A stretch of DNA of 64,000 bases, from assembly GCA_040266995.1 (NCBI GenBank), contig JAWRHV010000028.1, positions 1 to 64,000 of the forward strand, written 5' to 3'. This DNA is from UBA4312 sp040266995. Lineage in GTDB: Bacteria; Bacillota_I; Bacilli_A; Erysipelotrichales; Erysipelotrichaceae. The position numbers and the translations under genes are program-made. Below the pieces are notes generated by a model, which worked only from the letters and a program-made list of their open reading frames with translations, was not told the DNA's origin and searched no databases. Shown one piece after another: positions 40,707 through 48,956 of the stretch (the stretch's first letter is position 1; each line of letters opens with the position of its first letter).

Positions 40707-40896
40707 ATAAAAGAAAGAGGACAAACCAATGGGACATTAAGAAGTTTCTATCTATAGTTAAATACCTCTATAGATAGATAATAGAAGTACAGGTATTCAA
40801 CATAGATTGGAAATGAAATAGAAAGGAGTAACCATGAATAGATTCATTTCATAACTGGCCCTTACCGGAAGAATAAGATTGGTAAGGGCTTTTATA
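40707..40896 (+). ncRNA. Candidate structured small RNA with two tiny ORFs
   Basis: A transcript of about 190 nt bounded by a good promoter and an intrinsic terminator (stem 40858-40866/40881-40889, then TTTTAT). A 10-bp hairpin (40748-40757/40768-40777) has loop bases 40761-40767 (AATACCT) that can pair perfectly with 40791-40797 (AGGTATT), a pseudoknot. Two minimal ORFs have ribosome sites: Met-Gly-His-stop at 40729, after GAGG, and a six-residue ORF (MNRFIS) at 40834, after AAAGGAG, the latter inside the loop of a GAAATGAA/TTCATTTC stem. No plus-strand gene follows; the PBP gene is convergent. I do not recognise an RNA family. Confidence 0.6.
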
Positions 40897-40902
40897 TTGA
40901 AA

Positions 40903-40929
40903 AAAGGAAATCCATTTCGAATTTCCTTT
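40903..40929 (-). terminator. Terminator of the PBP gene, overlapping its stop codon
   Basis: Perfect 9-bp stem 40903-40911/40921-40929 with a 9-nt loop, then TTTTTT-like sequence on the minus strand. The stop codon (40928-40930) overlaps the stem. Confidence 0.85.
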
Positions 40930-43030
40930 ATTCCTCTGCTTCTGAATAACCTTCCGCCGGATAGATGGAGAAATATTTTTCCACAACCGTCGGCACCACA
41001 TCATAGGCACATATATTTTCGGCAACATCGCCGGTGTTGATACTGGATGTCGGCGCTACACACGCAAAGGCAATTTCCGGTTGTTCATATGGCGCATAGC
41101 CCACAAAGACAGCGGTTGTCCACTTATCCTGCACCTCGGCTGTACCGGTTTTTCCGGCTACCCCTTCTGTGATATTCTTCATATCGTCGCCTGCGTTTCC
41201 TTTCGTTACACACGTTCGGAATCCTAATTGAACACGCTCCAGATATTCTTGATTCTCCGAAGGCAGCGTGCTTTTTAACTGACCGGTTCCAACATCAATG
41301 ATCTGCTCGCTGTTGACCTCTTTGATATACTTCATCAACGAAGGTTTATACATATTTCCATCGGCAGCAATCGTCGATACATATTGCAGGAGCATGATCG
41401 GAGAATACATATCCATCTGGCCAATGGAATAATGCATCAACATACCCGGTTCTTTGGCTATACCCATATAGCCGGTCGTTTCATTCGGCACATCCAGGCC
41501 TGTCACATTTCCTAAGCCAAACATGGAATAATAATACCGCATTCGCTCCAGGGTACCTGAAAGATCCTGAATATTCAGCGGTTCTCCTTCAACATAGACA
41601 CCACCACCCATACGAATCGCTATATTGAACATATAAACGTTACTGGAAACGGCCAGTGCATCTATATCTGTCACGGCTCCATGATTTTCATACGACGCAA
41701 ATTCCTGCCCGGCAATATTCATCACATCATCGATAATAACCTCGTTGGGCTTGACCACACCTTCGCTCAGTCCCATATAAACCGTGGCCCCTTTGACACT
41801 GGAGCCCGGATTGAACAGCTGCTGGTAACAACCGGACGCAAAATAGGTCATCTTTTTGGTATCCAGGTCGATCTGATATCCGGATAAAGCCAGAACAGAC
41901 CCATCATTCGGATTCATGATACACATATATAAGCTGGAGAAATTCTCCCGTTTACTGGTACCGGCATTGTTTTCAAGAATCGATTTCAACACTCTATCCA
42001 GATATTGTTGCAACTCAATATCAATCGAAAGATAAATATCGTTTCCCTTTACGGCCTCCCTGACAACTTCTTTATGAGCCAGTCCTTTCGAATCGTAGGT
42101 AATTTTGGATACCTGGCTGGTTCCCGCCAGAATATCATTGTATTCGAGCTCCAGACCGGATTTACCGACCGTCGCATTATATTGATATCCTCTCTGCAGG
42201 AAATATTCTGCTCTCTCTTCCGGCAACCCTTCCGTACTGCTCGACACTGTTCCAATGACATCCGATAACGATTCTCCATATGGATATTCACGTTTCCATC
42301 CGCCAAAATCAACATCAAAACCCGGAAAATCGCTTTTATGTTCGACAAGATATGCCACATCCTGGTCGCTGACATCCTGAAGAATGACATTCTCCTGCCC
42401 GGTCGAAGCGTTCTCTGTCATTCGTTGATATACAATCGCCATCTTGAGTTCTTCATCGGACATCTCATTGATTTCATCTTTACCGATGCGGCTGATCAGA
42501 ATCTGATGTCGACGGCCTTCTGCTGTATCTCCCCACAAACCTGTTTCATATTCATTTCTCTCTTTTGTGGTCAACAAATGATTGGCACCATATTCCTTGT
42601 CATCTGGATCTAAAAAGGATTTATATGTAATATATGCATCTTGTTTATCCAATTCCGAAAACTGATCTACATCAATATCAAAAACCTCGATGACACGTTG
42701 TGCATACAATTCGTAGTCTTCAGCCGATAAGTTATTCGGTGATGTATATACGATGTTATGGCTGACAACCGTCTTGGCAAGTACACGGCCTTTGACATCA
42801 TATATCTGTCCACGTGGTGCGCTGACATACTGTTGAATAGATGTATAATCATCTTTCTTGGCAGTATATTCATCATAGGAGAACACCTGTATATAGACCA
42901 AACGGATAAAGATAATTAAAAAAATGATCAGAATCGATCCGGATAATACCAGGATGCGATGGCTGATTTCCTGATCCAATGATCGTTTGGAAGGTTTACT
43001 TTTTGGTAATTGAATCTTCGGTAATTTCAA
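40928..43030 (-). CDS. Class B penicillin-binding protein (PBP2/MrdA-like transpeptidase)
   Basis: A 700-residue membrane-anchored peptidoglycan transpeptidase, probably for elongation. One membrane helix (about 28-50, LVLSGSILIIFLIIFIRLVY) precedes a dimerisation domain starting APRGQIYDVKGRVLA and the transpeptidase domain. Catalytic motifs: SxxK in NPGSSVKGATVY, SxN in LAVSSNVYMF, KTG in GVAGKTGTAEV. The start is a TTG at 43030 with GAGGTG 6 nt upstream; a GTG at 43039 is within the ribosome site. No rodA/ftsW is adjacent. A TATAAT at 43050-43055 is probably its -10. Confidence 0.93.
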   Translation of the reverse strand: MKLPKIQLPKSKPSKRSLDQEISHRILVLSGSILIIFLIIFIRLVYIQVFSYDEYTAKKDDYTSIQQYVSAPRGQIYDVKGRVLAKTVVSHNIVYTSPNNLSAEDYELYAQRVIEVFDIDVDQFSELDKQDAYITYKSFLDPDDKEYGANHLLTTKERNEYETGLWGDTAEGRRHQILISRIGKDEINEMSDEELKMAIVYQRMTENASTGQENVILQDVSDQDVAYLVEHKSDFPGFDVDFGGWKREYPYGESLSDVIGTVSSSTEGLPEERAEYFLQRGYQYNATVGKSGLELEYNDILAGTSQVSKITYDSKGLAHKEVVREAVKGNDIYLSIDIELQQYLDRVLKSILENNAGTSKRENFSSLYMCIMNPNDGSVLALSGYQIDLDTKKMTYFASGCYQQLFNPGSSVKGATVYMGLSEGVVKPNEVIIDDVMNIAGQEFASYENHGAVTDIDALAVSSNVYMFNIAIRMGGGVYVEGEPLNIQDLSGTLERMRYYYSMFGLGNVTGLDVPNETTGYMGIAKEPGMLMHYSIGQMDMYSPIMLLQYVSTIAADGNMYKPSLMKYIKEVNSEQIIDVGTGQLKSTLPSENQEYLERVQLGFRTCVTKGNAGDDMKNITEGVAGKTGTAEVQDKWTTAVFVGYAPYEQPEIAFACVAPTSSINTGDVAENICAYDVVPTVVEKYFSIYPAEGYSEAEE

Positions 43031-43049
43031 ACTTTTCACCTCGTTGTTT

Positions 43050-43055
43050 ATTATA
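43050..43055 (-). promoter_or_regulatory. Likely -10 box of the PBP gene
   Basis: TATAAT on the minus strand 19 nt before the TTG start, with no good -35. It would give a short leader with GAGGTG and is divergent from ispG. Confidence 0.4.
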
Positions 43056-43114
43056 CACTAAATTCTATTCTTTTGTTTAGGAATAAAAAATTGTATACTT
43101 ATCAAGGGGTAACT

Positions 43115-44164
43115 ATGAAACGAAATGAAACAAGACAAATCCTGGTCAATGGATTGCCGATCGGCGGAAACAATCAAGTCGTCATACAATCCATGTGTAA
43201 TATAAAAACTTCAAAAGTCAACGAAGTGGTACAACAAATACTCAAGCTGGAAGAGCTTGGTTGCCAAATGATCCGGGTCAGCTGTATGGACAAGGAAGAT
43301 GCAGCAGCCATCCGTAAGATCCGGGAACAGATCCATATTCCTCTGGTGGCGGATATCCATTTTGATTATCGTCTGGCCCTGGCTTGCATTGAAGCCGGCG
43401 CTGACAAGATCCGTTTAAATCCAGGCAATATCGGCTCCAAGGAGAATGTACAAAAAGTTGTGGATGCCTGTAAAGAAAAACATATTCCGATCCGGATCGG
43501 AATCAATAGTGGTTCCCTGGAAAGAGATATTCATGAAAAATACGGAAAGCCGACAGCACAAGGTATGGTGGAAAGTGCCATGCGCCATGTACGCATTCTG
43601 GAAGAATGTGATTTCTACAACACTGTCCTTTCCTTCAAATCCAGCGATCCACTGTTGTGCATCGAAGCTTACAGGCTTGCCAGCGAAACCTTTGACTATC
43701 CTTTGCATCTTGGCGTTACGGAGGCCGGTACCCTGACAACCAGTGCTATTAAATCCTCATTAGCCTTGGGTACACTATTGCTGGAAGGAATCGGCAATAC
43801 GATCCGCATCAGCATTAACGGCGATCCATACGATGAAATCACGATCGCAAAAGAATTGTTGCAGGCATGTCATCTGATCGATAATGTACCGAACTTGATT
43901 GCCTGTCCAACTTGTGGTCGTACGCAGTGGGATATGCAGCCGGTTGTCAATGAGATTGAAGAATATTTAAAGACCGTCAACAAAAAAGTAACCGTAGCCA
44001 TTATGGGATGTGCCGTAAACGGTCCCGGCGAAGCCCGTCATGCCGATATTGCGATTGCCGGCGGGCATAATGAAGGCCTGTTGATAAAACGTGGTAAAGT
44101 CATCGAAAAGATGCCGCAGGAGGACATGGTAAAGCGGTTAAAAGAAGAAATCGACGCATTCTAA
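43115..44164 (+). CDS. ispG: 4-hydroxy-3-methylbut-2-enyl diphosphate synthase
   Basis: IspG reductively opens MEcPP in the MEP isoprenoid pathway using a [4Fe-4S] cluster. The 349-residue protein shows VIQSMCNIKT, PLVADIHFDYRLALACIEAG, DKIRLNPGNIG, and the cluster motifs IACPTCGRTQWD and MGCAVNGPGEARHADI. AAGGGG precedes the ATG at 43115; a start at 43073 adds an unconserved stretch. ispH, the next enzyme, is at 50328. Confidence 0.97.
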   Translation: MKRNETRQILVNGLPIGGNNQVVIQSMCNIKTSKVNEVVQQILKLEELGCQMIRVSCMDKEDAAAIRKIREQIHIPLVADIHFDYRLALACIEAGADKIRLNPGNIGSKENVQKVVDACKEKHIPIRIGINSGSLERDIHEKYGKPTAQGMVESAMRHVRILEECDFYNTVLSFKSSDPLLCIEAYRLASETFDYPLHLGVTEAGTLTTSAIKSSLALGTLLLEGIGNTIRISINGDPYDEITIAKELLQACHLIDNVPNLIACPTCGRTQWDMQPVVNEIEEYLKTVNKKVTVAIMGCAVNGPGEARHADIAIAGGHNEGLLIKRGKVIEKMPQEDMVKRLKEEIDAF

Positions 44165-44187
44165 GAAGGGATATCCCTTCTTTTTTT
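44163..44187 (+). terminator. Terminator of ispG
   Basis: Palindrome 44163-44182 (AAGAAGGGAT with ATCCCTTCTT) followed by TTTTTTT. Confidence 0.88.
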
Positions 44188-44204
44188 ATACCGCTTCGTT
44201 ATAT

Positions 44205-44230
44205 AAAAAAGAAGTCTTGTTAAGAAGACT
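44205..44230 (-). terminator. Terminator of the acylation cluster
   Basis: 6-bp stem (44225-44230/44213-44218) with the stop codon of the DHHW gene in the loop, followed by TCTTTTTT on the minus strand. Confidence 0.65.
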
Positions 44231-45356
44231 CCTTTTGTCCGATCACATCCGCTAAAGATGTGTCCTGTACAAATGTATTTGAATTGTAAATATAATAGAT
44301 ATCCGTAATCATGTCGGATTGAATCACCGATCGTATATCCTCATAATAATAGCGAGGATCAATAATGGTAATCGTCCGGAAATGCGGAATCAAAAACGGA
44401 ACCAGACTATTGGCATAACTGTCTTTAAAGAGCAAAAGATGTTTAGAGCTGTCATTATCCATTTCCAACTTGATCATAGAATAATTACCACCCAGGAATA
44501 CAGAATATGCATCCTGTGTTTTTAAAGCCTTGTCATCATATACGGTTCTCGCTTTTTCCCCAAGTGCTTCATTGGTCATCAAGTAATCCACAGGAGCTTG
44601 CGGCACGTAGATTTCAATCGAATCTTTCAGATCATCGCTGCCGACCACATGTGACAAACTGCCGGAAAAATCTTCGGTTACCTTCATGACCTGATACTGA
44701 TCCAAAGGCAGTGGTTCTAAAGGCAGTAAGGAATAAGCGTAATAAGCAGCTAAAGTCGTCCAGTGATGGTCGGTCTTATAATACAGTTTTTCATGGCTGT
44801 GCTCTTTAAACATCTGACGAACATCTACGACTTGTATGTTTTCATCCAGAGACGAAAACACGGAATCCATCTGTGTATTCTGATCGATTGCGTCAGCATC
44901 GTATGGACACAGATCCTGATATACATTGGCCGCATTTGGCGCTAACAGGAAGACTGTGTTCATCTGGTTTTCCTGATAGAATGCATTCATCGCTTTCAAA
45001 TTCCGGTCAAGCTCTGTTTCATTGGCCGGTTCAACCGCTTCCATCAGCCCCCGCTCTGTCAAATAAACATTTTCTATTTTTTTGATCCCTGTTTTCTTTT
45101 GTATCTTGTATTTCAACTGGATCATTTTATTTCTTTGGGTAAACTGGTCTGAAAACCAGTTTTCCATATCCTTCATGGTCAGCCCTTTCAATATATGATC
45201 TTTGTTGATGACAGGAAACTGCGCCAAGGATCGGTTTTCTATATCCGATGATGCCTTGTCCGGCATATAAAGATTTGTCAGGCCGATACATGCGCATAAA
45301 AGGACAAAGAACCAGCCAAAACGACCATATCTTTTATTTATATCTGATTTTGGCAT
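44220..45356 (-). CDS. DHHW-family AlgJ/AlgX-like extracytoplasmic acetyltransferase partner
   Basis: A 378-residue protein with one N-terminal membrane anchor (WFFVLLCACIGLTNLYM) and an SGNH-like extracellular domain: YYKTDHHWTTLAAYYAY (the DHHW motif) and LLLFKDSYANSLVPFL with a likely nucleophile serine. Such proteins accept an acyl group passed across the membrane by an MBOAT protein and put it on a wall or capsule polymer. It is last of a four-gene operon with the MBOAT gene directly upstream. The polymer is unknown. Confidence 0.87.
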   Translation of the reverse strand: MPKSDINKRYGRFGWFFVLLCACIGLTNLYMPDKASSDIENRSLAQFPVINKDHILKGLTMKDMENWFSDQFTQRNKMIQLKYKIQKKTGIKKIENVYLTERGLMEAVEPANETELDRNLKAMNAFYQENQMNTVFLLAPNAANVYQDLCPYDADAIDQNTQMDSVFSSLDENIQVVDVRQMFKEHSHEKLYYKTDHHWTTLAAYYAYSLLPLEPLPLDQYQVMKVTEDFSGSLSHVVGSDDLKDSIEIYVPQAPVDYLMTNEALGEKARTVYDDKALKTQDAYSVFLGGNYSMIKLEMDNDSSKHLLLFKDSYANSLVPFLIPHFRTITIIDPRYYYEDIRSVIQSDMITDIYYIYNSNTFVQDTSLADVIGQKESS

Positions 45357-45370
45357 ATTTGTCCTCCCTT

Positions 45371-46726
45371 CTAAAACGCATAGTATAAAAACGACTGATA
45401 CGAACTGCTGATAATAAAGACGATACTCAGCGCAAAGGCTGCCAGCATAGCCGCAGCAATCACTGAAAAACCAATTTCGTTTGTTTTATATAGAAGCAGC
45501 TGTTCCACTCTTTGATAAATATTCGTACAAAACAGTATAGCCAGAAACAGCCAGATCGCATTGGAACTGACCACATACATAACTTCCGGATCGATCCATG
45601 CCCGATGACCGATTGGTAATAAGTGAGCGATCGTCTGAAAAGCACTGCTTATATCCGGACTGAAGAAAAAGATCCAACCGATAAATATAATAAACAACGC
45701 ATAGACTCTTGCCAGTATTTTGTATTTCTTTAGATAGTCTGATAAAAATTGATGTTCCAATAAGATCCAAAAGCAGTAATACAAGCCCCACACGATAAAT
45801 GTGATGTTAGCTCCATGCCATAATCCGGTACAAAACCAGACAATCACAAGATTCAAAACATGGTTTTTTTGATTTCCACCAAGAGGAATGTACAGATAGT
45901 CCCTGAACCATTGTGACAACGATATGTGCCAGCGTCTCCAGAAATCCTGGATGCTGGTAGCCAGATACGGATGTCGGAAATTCGGTTCCCAATGGAAGCC
46001 GAAGATTCTTCCAATGCCAATGGCCATGTCGCTATATCCGGAAAAATCAAAATAAATCTGCAGCATGTAAGATAACGCATATATCCATGTACCGACTACC
46101 GATGAATTGGAAGCCAGTTGTTTGAACACCAGTGCCATCGTATCCGCCAATATCACTTTCTTGGTCAATCCCTTAATGAACAAAAACGAACCGAGTCCCA
46201 AGTCTTCATTTGTCAGTTTACGATGGTTTATTTCCTCCTCCATCGAATGATATGGAACGATAGGCCCCATGAAGATCTTTCCAAAGAAACTGATATACAG
46301 TGCCAGATCTAAAAGCGAAACACATGGAATCGATTGCTCCTTGTAGATGTCAACCAAATAGGTAATCTCACTGAATGTAAAGTAGGATAATCCTACCGGT
46401 ACGATCATGTCGATTCGCTCCAGATCCCATAAAAAACCCGTATATTTATAAGCTGCCAGCAATCCCAGATCGACCAGAATACCTATCGCTAGAACCATCT
46501 GCTTTTGCTTCCTGTCTGATTGTGCATTGATCATGTTGCCGGTAAGATAGTTCCATCCTATCGATAATCCAAGCAGAATGACATTCCGTACATCCGCCCA
46601 GCCATAAAACAACAAGGAAGCTATCAACAATAAGATATTTAACGCTTTGGTATTGCGCATAAACCGAGAAATCAGTATGACTGTCGGAAGAAAACAGAAT
46701 ATAAAGAATAAATTATTAAAATTCAT
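45371..46726 (-). CDS. MBOAT-family membrane O-acyltransferase (AlgI/DltB/PatB-like)
   Basis: A 451-residue multi-span protein. Diagnostic segments are DFWRRWHISLSQWFRDYLYI, PLGGNQKNHVLNLVIVWFCT and GLWHGANITFIVWGLYY, with the conserved catalytic His in GLWHG. It opens with NLFFIFCFLPTVILI, typical of AlgI. The ATG follows AAGGAGG. It is flanked by the DHHW protein and a DUF4358 protein, so it probably exports acetyl groups for surface-polymer O-acetylation. It lacks dlt neighbours, so D-alanylation is unlikely. Confidence 0.92.
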   Translation of the reverse strand: MNFNNLFFIFCFLPTVILISRFMRNTKALNILLLIASLLFYGWADVRNVILLGLSIGWNYLTGNMINAQSDRKQKQMVLAIGILVDLGLLAAYKYTGFLWDLERIDMIVPVGLSYFTFSEITYLVDIYKEQSIPCVSLLDLALYISFFGKIFMGPIVPYHSMEEEINHRKLTNEDLGLGSFLFIKGLTKKVILADTMALVFKQLASNSSVVGTWIYALSYMLQIYFDFSGYSDMAIGIGRIFGFHWEPNFRHPYLATSIQDFWRRWHISLSQWFRDYLYIPLGGNQKNHVLNLVIVWFCTGLWHGANITFIVWGLYYCFWILLEHQFLSDYLKKYKILARVYALFIIFIGWIFFFSPDISSAFQTIAHLLPIGHRAWIDPEVMYVVSSNAIWLFLAILFCTNIYQRVEQLLLYKTNEIGFSVIAAAMLAAFALSIVFIISSSYQSFLYYAF

Positions 46727-46735
46727 GATTCCTCC

Positions 46736-47221
46736 TTACTCTATGCCAATCTTCTTTTCAAAAGATTCCTGCAGCGAATCAGCTTGCGAAGAAACAATAA
46801 AGATACCATAGTTTGTATAGGTCTCTACCGTTGCCTGTCGAAGCAGATCCGCTTGTTTCGGAGCATATTTATCAAAGACATCCAATTGATCTTGTATCCT
46901 TGTTTCCATCTTTTTTGTAAAATCTGCGGCTTGCTCCGGATCCTTAAAACGCACAATGACCGTTTCATCGGCAGTCATTGTATCCTTTGCCTTCCAATAA
47001 ATACAGTATTCATACGAACTCGGATCCAATGATAAAAACCGTTTCACAGCCTGGCTGTCTCGTTTTTCCATCGCCTCCATATCAACCTTCGAAGTGATAT
47101 ACTCTACCATCTTTTCTTCTGCGATCTTTTTTTCCTCAGGTATATCCATGCGCATATGAACAAACAGGATCATCCCGATCACCATGGCCACCTGAAGCAG
47201 TATCAATACATTTTTTTTCAT
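46736..47221 (-). CDS. DUF4358-like exported/anchored protein
   Basis: A 161-residue protein with an N-terminal membrane helix (NVLILLQVAMVIGMILFV) and a small outside domain. Features such as YCIYWKAKDTMTADETVIV, RFKDPEQAADFTKKMETRI and TYTNYGIFIVSSQ resemble DUF4358, often found beside MBOAT/DHHW genes in gut Firmicutes. No catalytic motif is visible. TGGAGG precedes the ATG, which overlaps the SGNH gene end by 4 nt. Confidence 0.8.
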   Translation of the reverse strand: MKKNVLILLQVAMVIGMILFVHMRMDIPEEKKIAEEKMVEYITSKVDMEAMEKRDSQAVKRFLSLDPSSYEYCIYWKAKDTMTADETVIVRFKDPEQAADFTKKMETRIQDQLDVFDKYAPKQADLLRQATVETYTNYGIFIVSSQADSLQESFEKKIGIE

Positions 47222-47967
47222 GATAGATCCTCCAATGGAAGCATGTTCAATGCCCAGGTTTTATAAAATGAACTTTCAAAATGAATACCATCTCCGGCAT
47301 AGATATCTGCTTTTCCATTTTCTGAAATTTGATTATTGTCGATGTATGTCCAACCGTTTCGTTCACACATCGCCTTAATTTTTTTATTGTATGCATCTAC
47401 TTTCTTCCACTCTTCATTGGCCTCGGTTGTTTCCTCGGATGCAGGTATAATCGAATTCACATAGATATGCACATCCTTTGGACAATGCTTTAAAGCTTCT
47501 TTGATCTGGCTTTCATACAGTCCATCAAATCCCCCATCCAACGCATCTAGATTCGAAACGAGATCATTCACACCGTACGAGAAGAATATATAATGGACCT
47601 TCAATGCATCCAATTGATCCAGATAATCGGTAATGCTGTAAACCGTATTACCGCTGTCTGCCAATACACGGCTCTCTTCAAAAAAGCCATAGGTGGAATA
47701 TCCCATGGTTCGGGAATCTCCCATCAGAACAAAATCATGATAATAAGAAAATACATCGACGATGCCTTTTTTTGCCGCCGCCTTGATTTCATCATTATGA
47801 AGTTGATTCATCTTCTTGCTGAAACTGTCAACTTCCATTTTTTTCTGTTCTTTGATATAGGCAATCCCATCCAGTTTCTTCTTGGAAACCGGTTGCTTAT
47901 CCTGCATAAAAAAGAGCAGACACAAAATACATATTATGTAGATTCCGTATTTTTTAATGAATTCCAT
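47218..47967 (-). CDS. SGNH/GDSL-type hydrolase, membrane-anchored
   Basis: A 249-residue protein with an N-terminal membrane anchor (GIYIICILCLLFFM) and an SGNH hydrolase domain. Block I is VLMGDSRTMGYS with the serine, block III YGVNDLVSN, and block V AGDGIHFESSFY with Asp and His. Such enzymes act as polymer O-acetyltransferases or esterases. It is first in the operon SGNH-DUF4358-MBOAT-DHHW. There is no usable Shine-Dalgarno, and a -10 box lies 7 nt before the ATG, so its mRNA may be leaderless. Confidence 0.88.
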   Translation of the reverse strand: MEFIKKYGIYIICILCLLFFMQDKQPVSKKKLDGIAYIKEQKKMEVDSFSKKMNQLHNDEIKAAAKKGIVDVFSYYHDFVLMGDSRTMGYSTYGFFEESRVLADSGNTVYSITDYLDQLDALKVHYIFFSYGVNDLVSNLDALDGGFDGLYESQIKEALKHCPKDVHIYVNSIIPASEETTEANEEWKKVDAYNKKIKAMCERNGWTYIDNNQISENGKADIYAGDGIHFESSFYKTWALNMLPLEDLS

Positions 47968-47974
47968 ACTCTTT

Positions 47975-48003
47975 ATTTAACTATTTTTATGCGCATAATT
48001 CAA
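47975..48003 (-). promoter_or_regulatory. Promoter of the acylation operon, leaderless geometry
   Basis: TTGAAT (47998-48003), 17-bp spacer, TTAAAT (47975-47980) on the minus strand. Seven bases lie between the -10 box and the ATG. Confidence 0.45.
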
Positions 48004-48071
48004 CATCAATTCTTTTTTATCAGAAGTGATCCTAAAGAATCTGCGTTATATAAAGTAGATTCTAAACAAAG

Positions 48072-48110
48072 AAAAAAAACGTTTACAGAGTGTTATCCTC
48101 TCCGCAAACG
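48072..48110 (-). terminator. Terminator of nfo, overlapping its last codons
   Basis: Stem CGTTTGCGGAGAG with CTCTGTAAACG (small bulge), 48098-48110/48080-48090, then eight T on the minus strand. The nfo stop (48093-48095) is in the loop edge. Confidence 0.82.
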
Positions 48111-48956
48111 CGCAATTTCTTCTTTATAAGGCGCTTTTCCATCTATATATGGCGTCTCCAATATCTTGGTAACCGATCGTAAAGCAGGGTGCCATGCAAT
48201 CCGGGATAGAGCATCAAAACCAATCTGTCCTTTACCTATGTTGGCGTGCCGATCTTTATGGGCGCCTTTCGGATTTTTTGAATCATTTATGTGAATACAT
48301 AACAGACGATCTAACGACAGAATGTGATCAAATTGAGTCAACAGTCCATCCACATCCTGTACATCATAACCAGCATCATGTACATGGCACGTATCCAGAC
48401 AAAATCCGATCCGATCTTTTTTGTTCACCCCTTGATAAATAGAAGCCAGCTGTTCAAACGTATATCCACATTCACTGCCCTTTCCGGCCATCGTTTCCAA
48501 CGCGATCTTCACGTTCGTATCATCAAGATCCAGTACCCGGTTCAATCCCTTAATGATCCATTCTATTCCGGTATCCAGCCCCGCCTTGACATGACTGCCA
48601 GGATGCAGCACCAATGTCTTCGCTCCGATGGCTTCCACTCTTTTCAGTTCCTGCGACAAAAAGGTACATCCAAAATCATGAATATCCGGTTTTACCGAAT
48701 TGGCCAGATTGATGATATAAGGCGCATGAACGATCAGTCGTTCTATATCAAAATCGGATTGCTCCATCAATTTCATGGATCGTTCGATTTGAAAGATTGC
48801 AGGATCTTTTCTTATTGAATTGCTGGGAGGACCGGTATAGATCATGGCTGCATTGCCCCCATAGGAAAGTGCTTCTTGAATGGAACCATACAAGTATGCC
48901 GGCGCTTTCATAGAAACATGACTTCCCAGATAAATGGTATTATTGTTGTTTTTCAC
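48093..48956 (-). CDS. nfo: Endonuclease IV (AP endonuclease)
   Basis: Nfo cuts DNA 5' to abasic sites in base-excision repair using three zinc ions. The 287-residue protein has YLGSHVSMKAP, LIVHAPYIINLAN, LVLHPGSHVKAG, ALETMAGKGSE, FCLDTCHVHDAGYD and IHINDSKNPKGAHKDRHANI, the metal-site segments. The start is a GTG at 48956 overlapping the cshB end by 17 nt with no ribosome site, so translation is probably coupled. The cshB-nfo order matches Bacillus yqfR-yqfS. Confidence 0.94.
   Translation of the reverse strand: MKNNNNTIYLGSHVSMKAPAYLYGSIQEALSYGGNAAMIYTGPPSNSIRKDPAIFQIERSMKLMEQSDFDIERLIVHAPYIINLANSVKPDIHDFGCTFLSQELKRVEAIGAKTLVLHPGSHVKAGLDTGIEWIIKGLNRVLDLDDTNVKIALETMAGKGSECGYTFEQLASIYQGVNKKDRIGFCLDTCHVHDAGYDVQDVDGLLTQFDHILSLDRLLCIHINDSKNPKGAHKDRHANIGKGQIGFDALSRIAWHPALRSVTKILETPYIDGKAPYKEEIARLRRG

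Noticed and set aside
40729..40740. Met-Gly-His micro-ORF as a protein gene
   Set aside because: Three codons cannot be supported as a gene; kept only as part of the structured RNA candidate.
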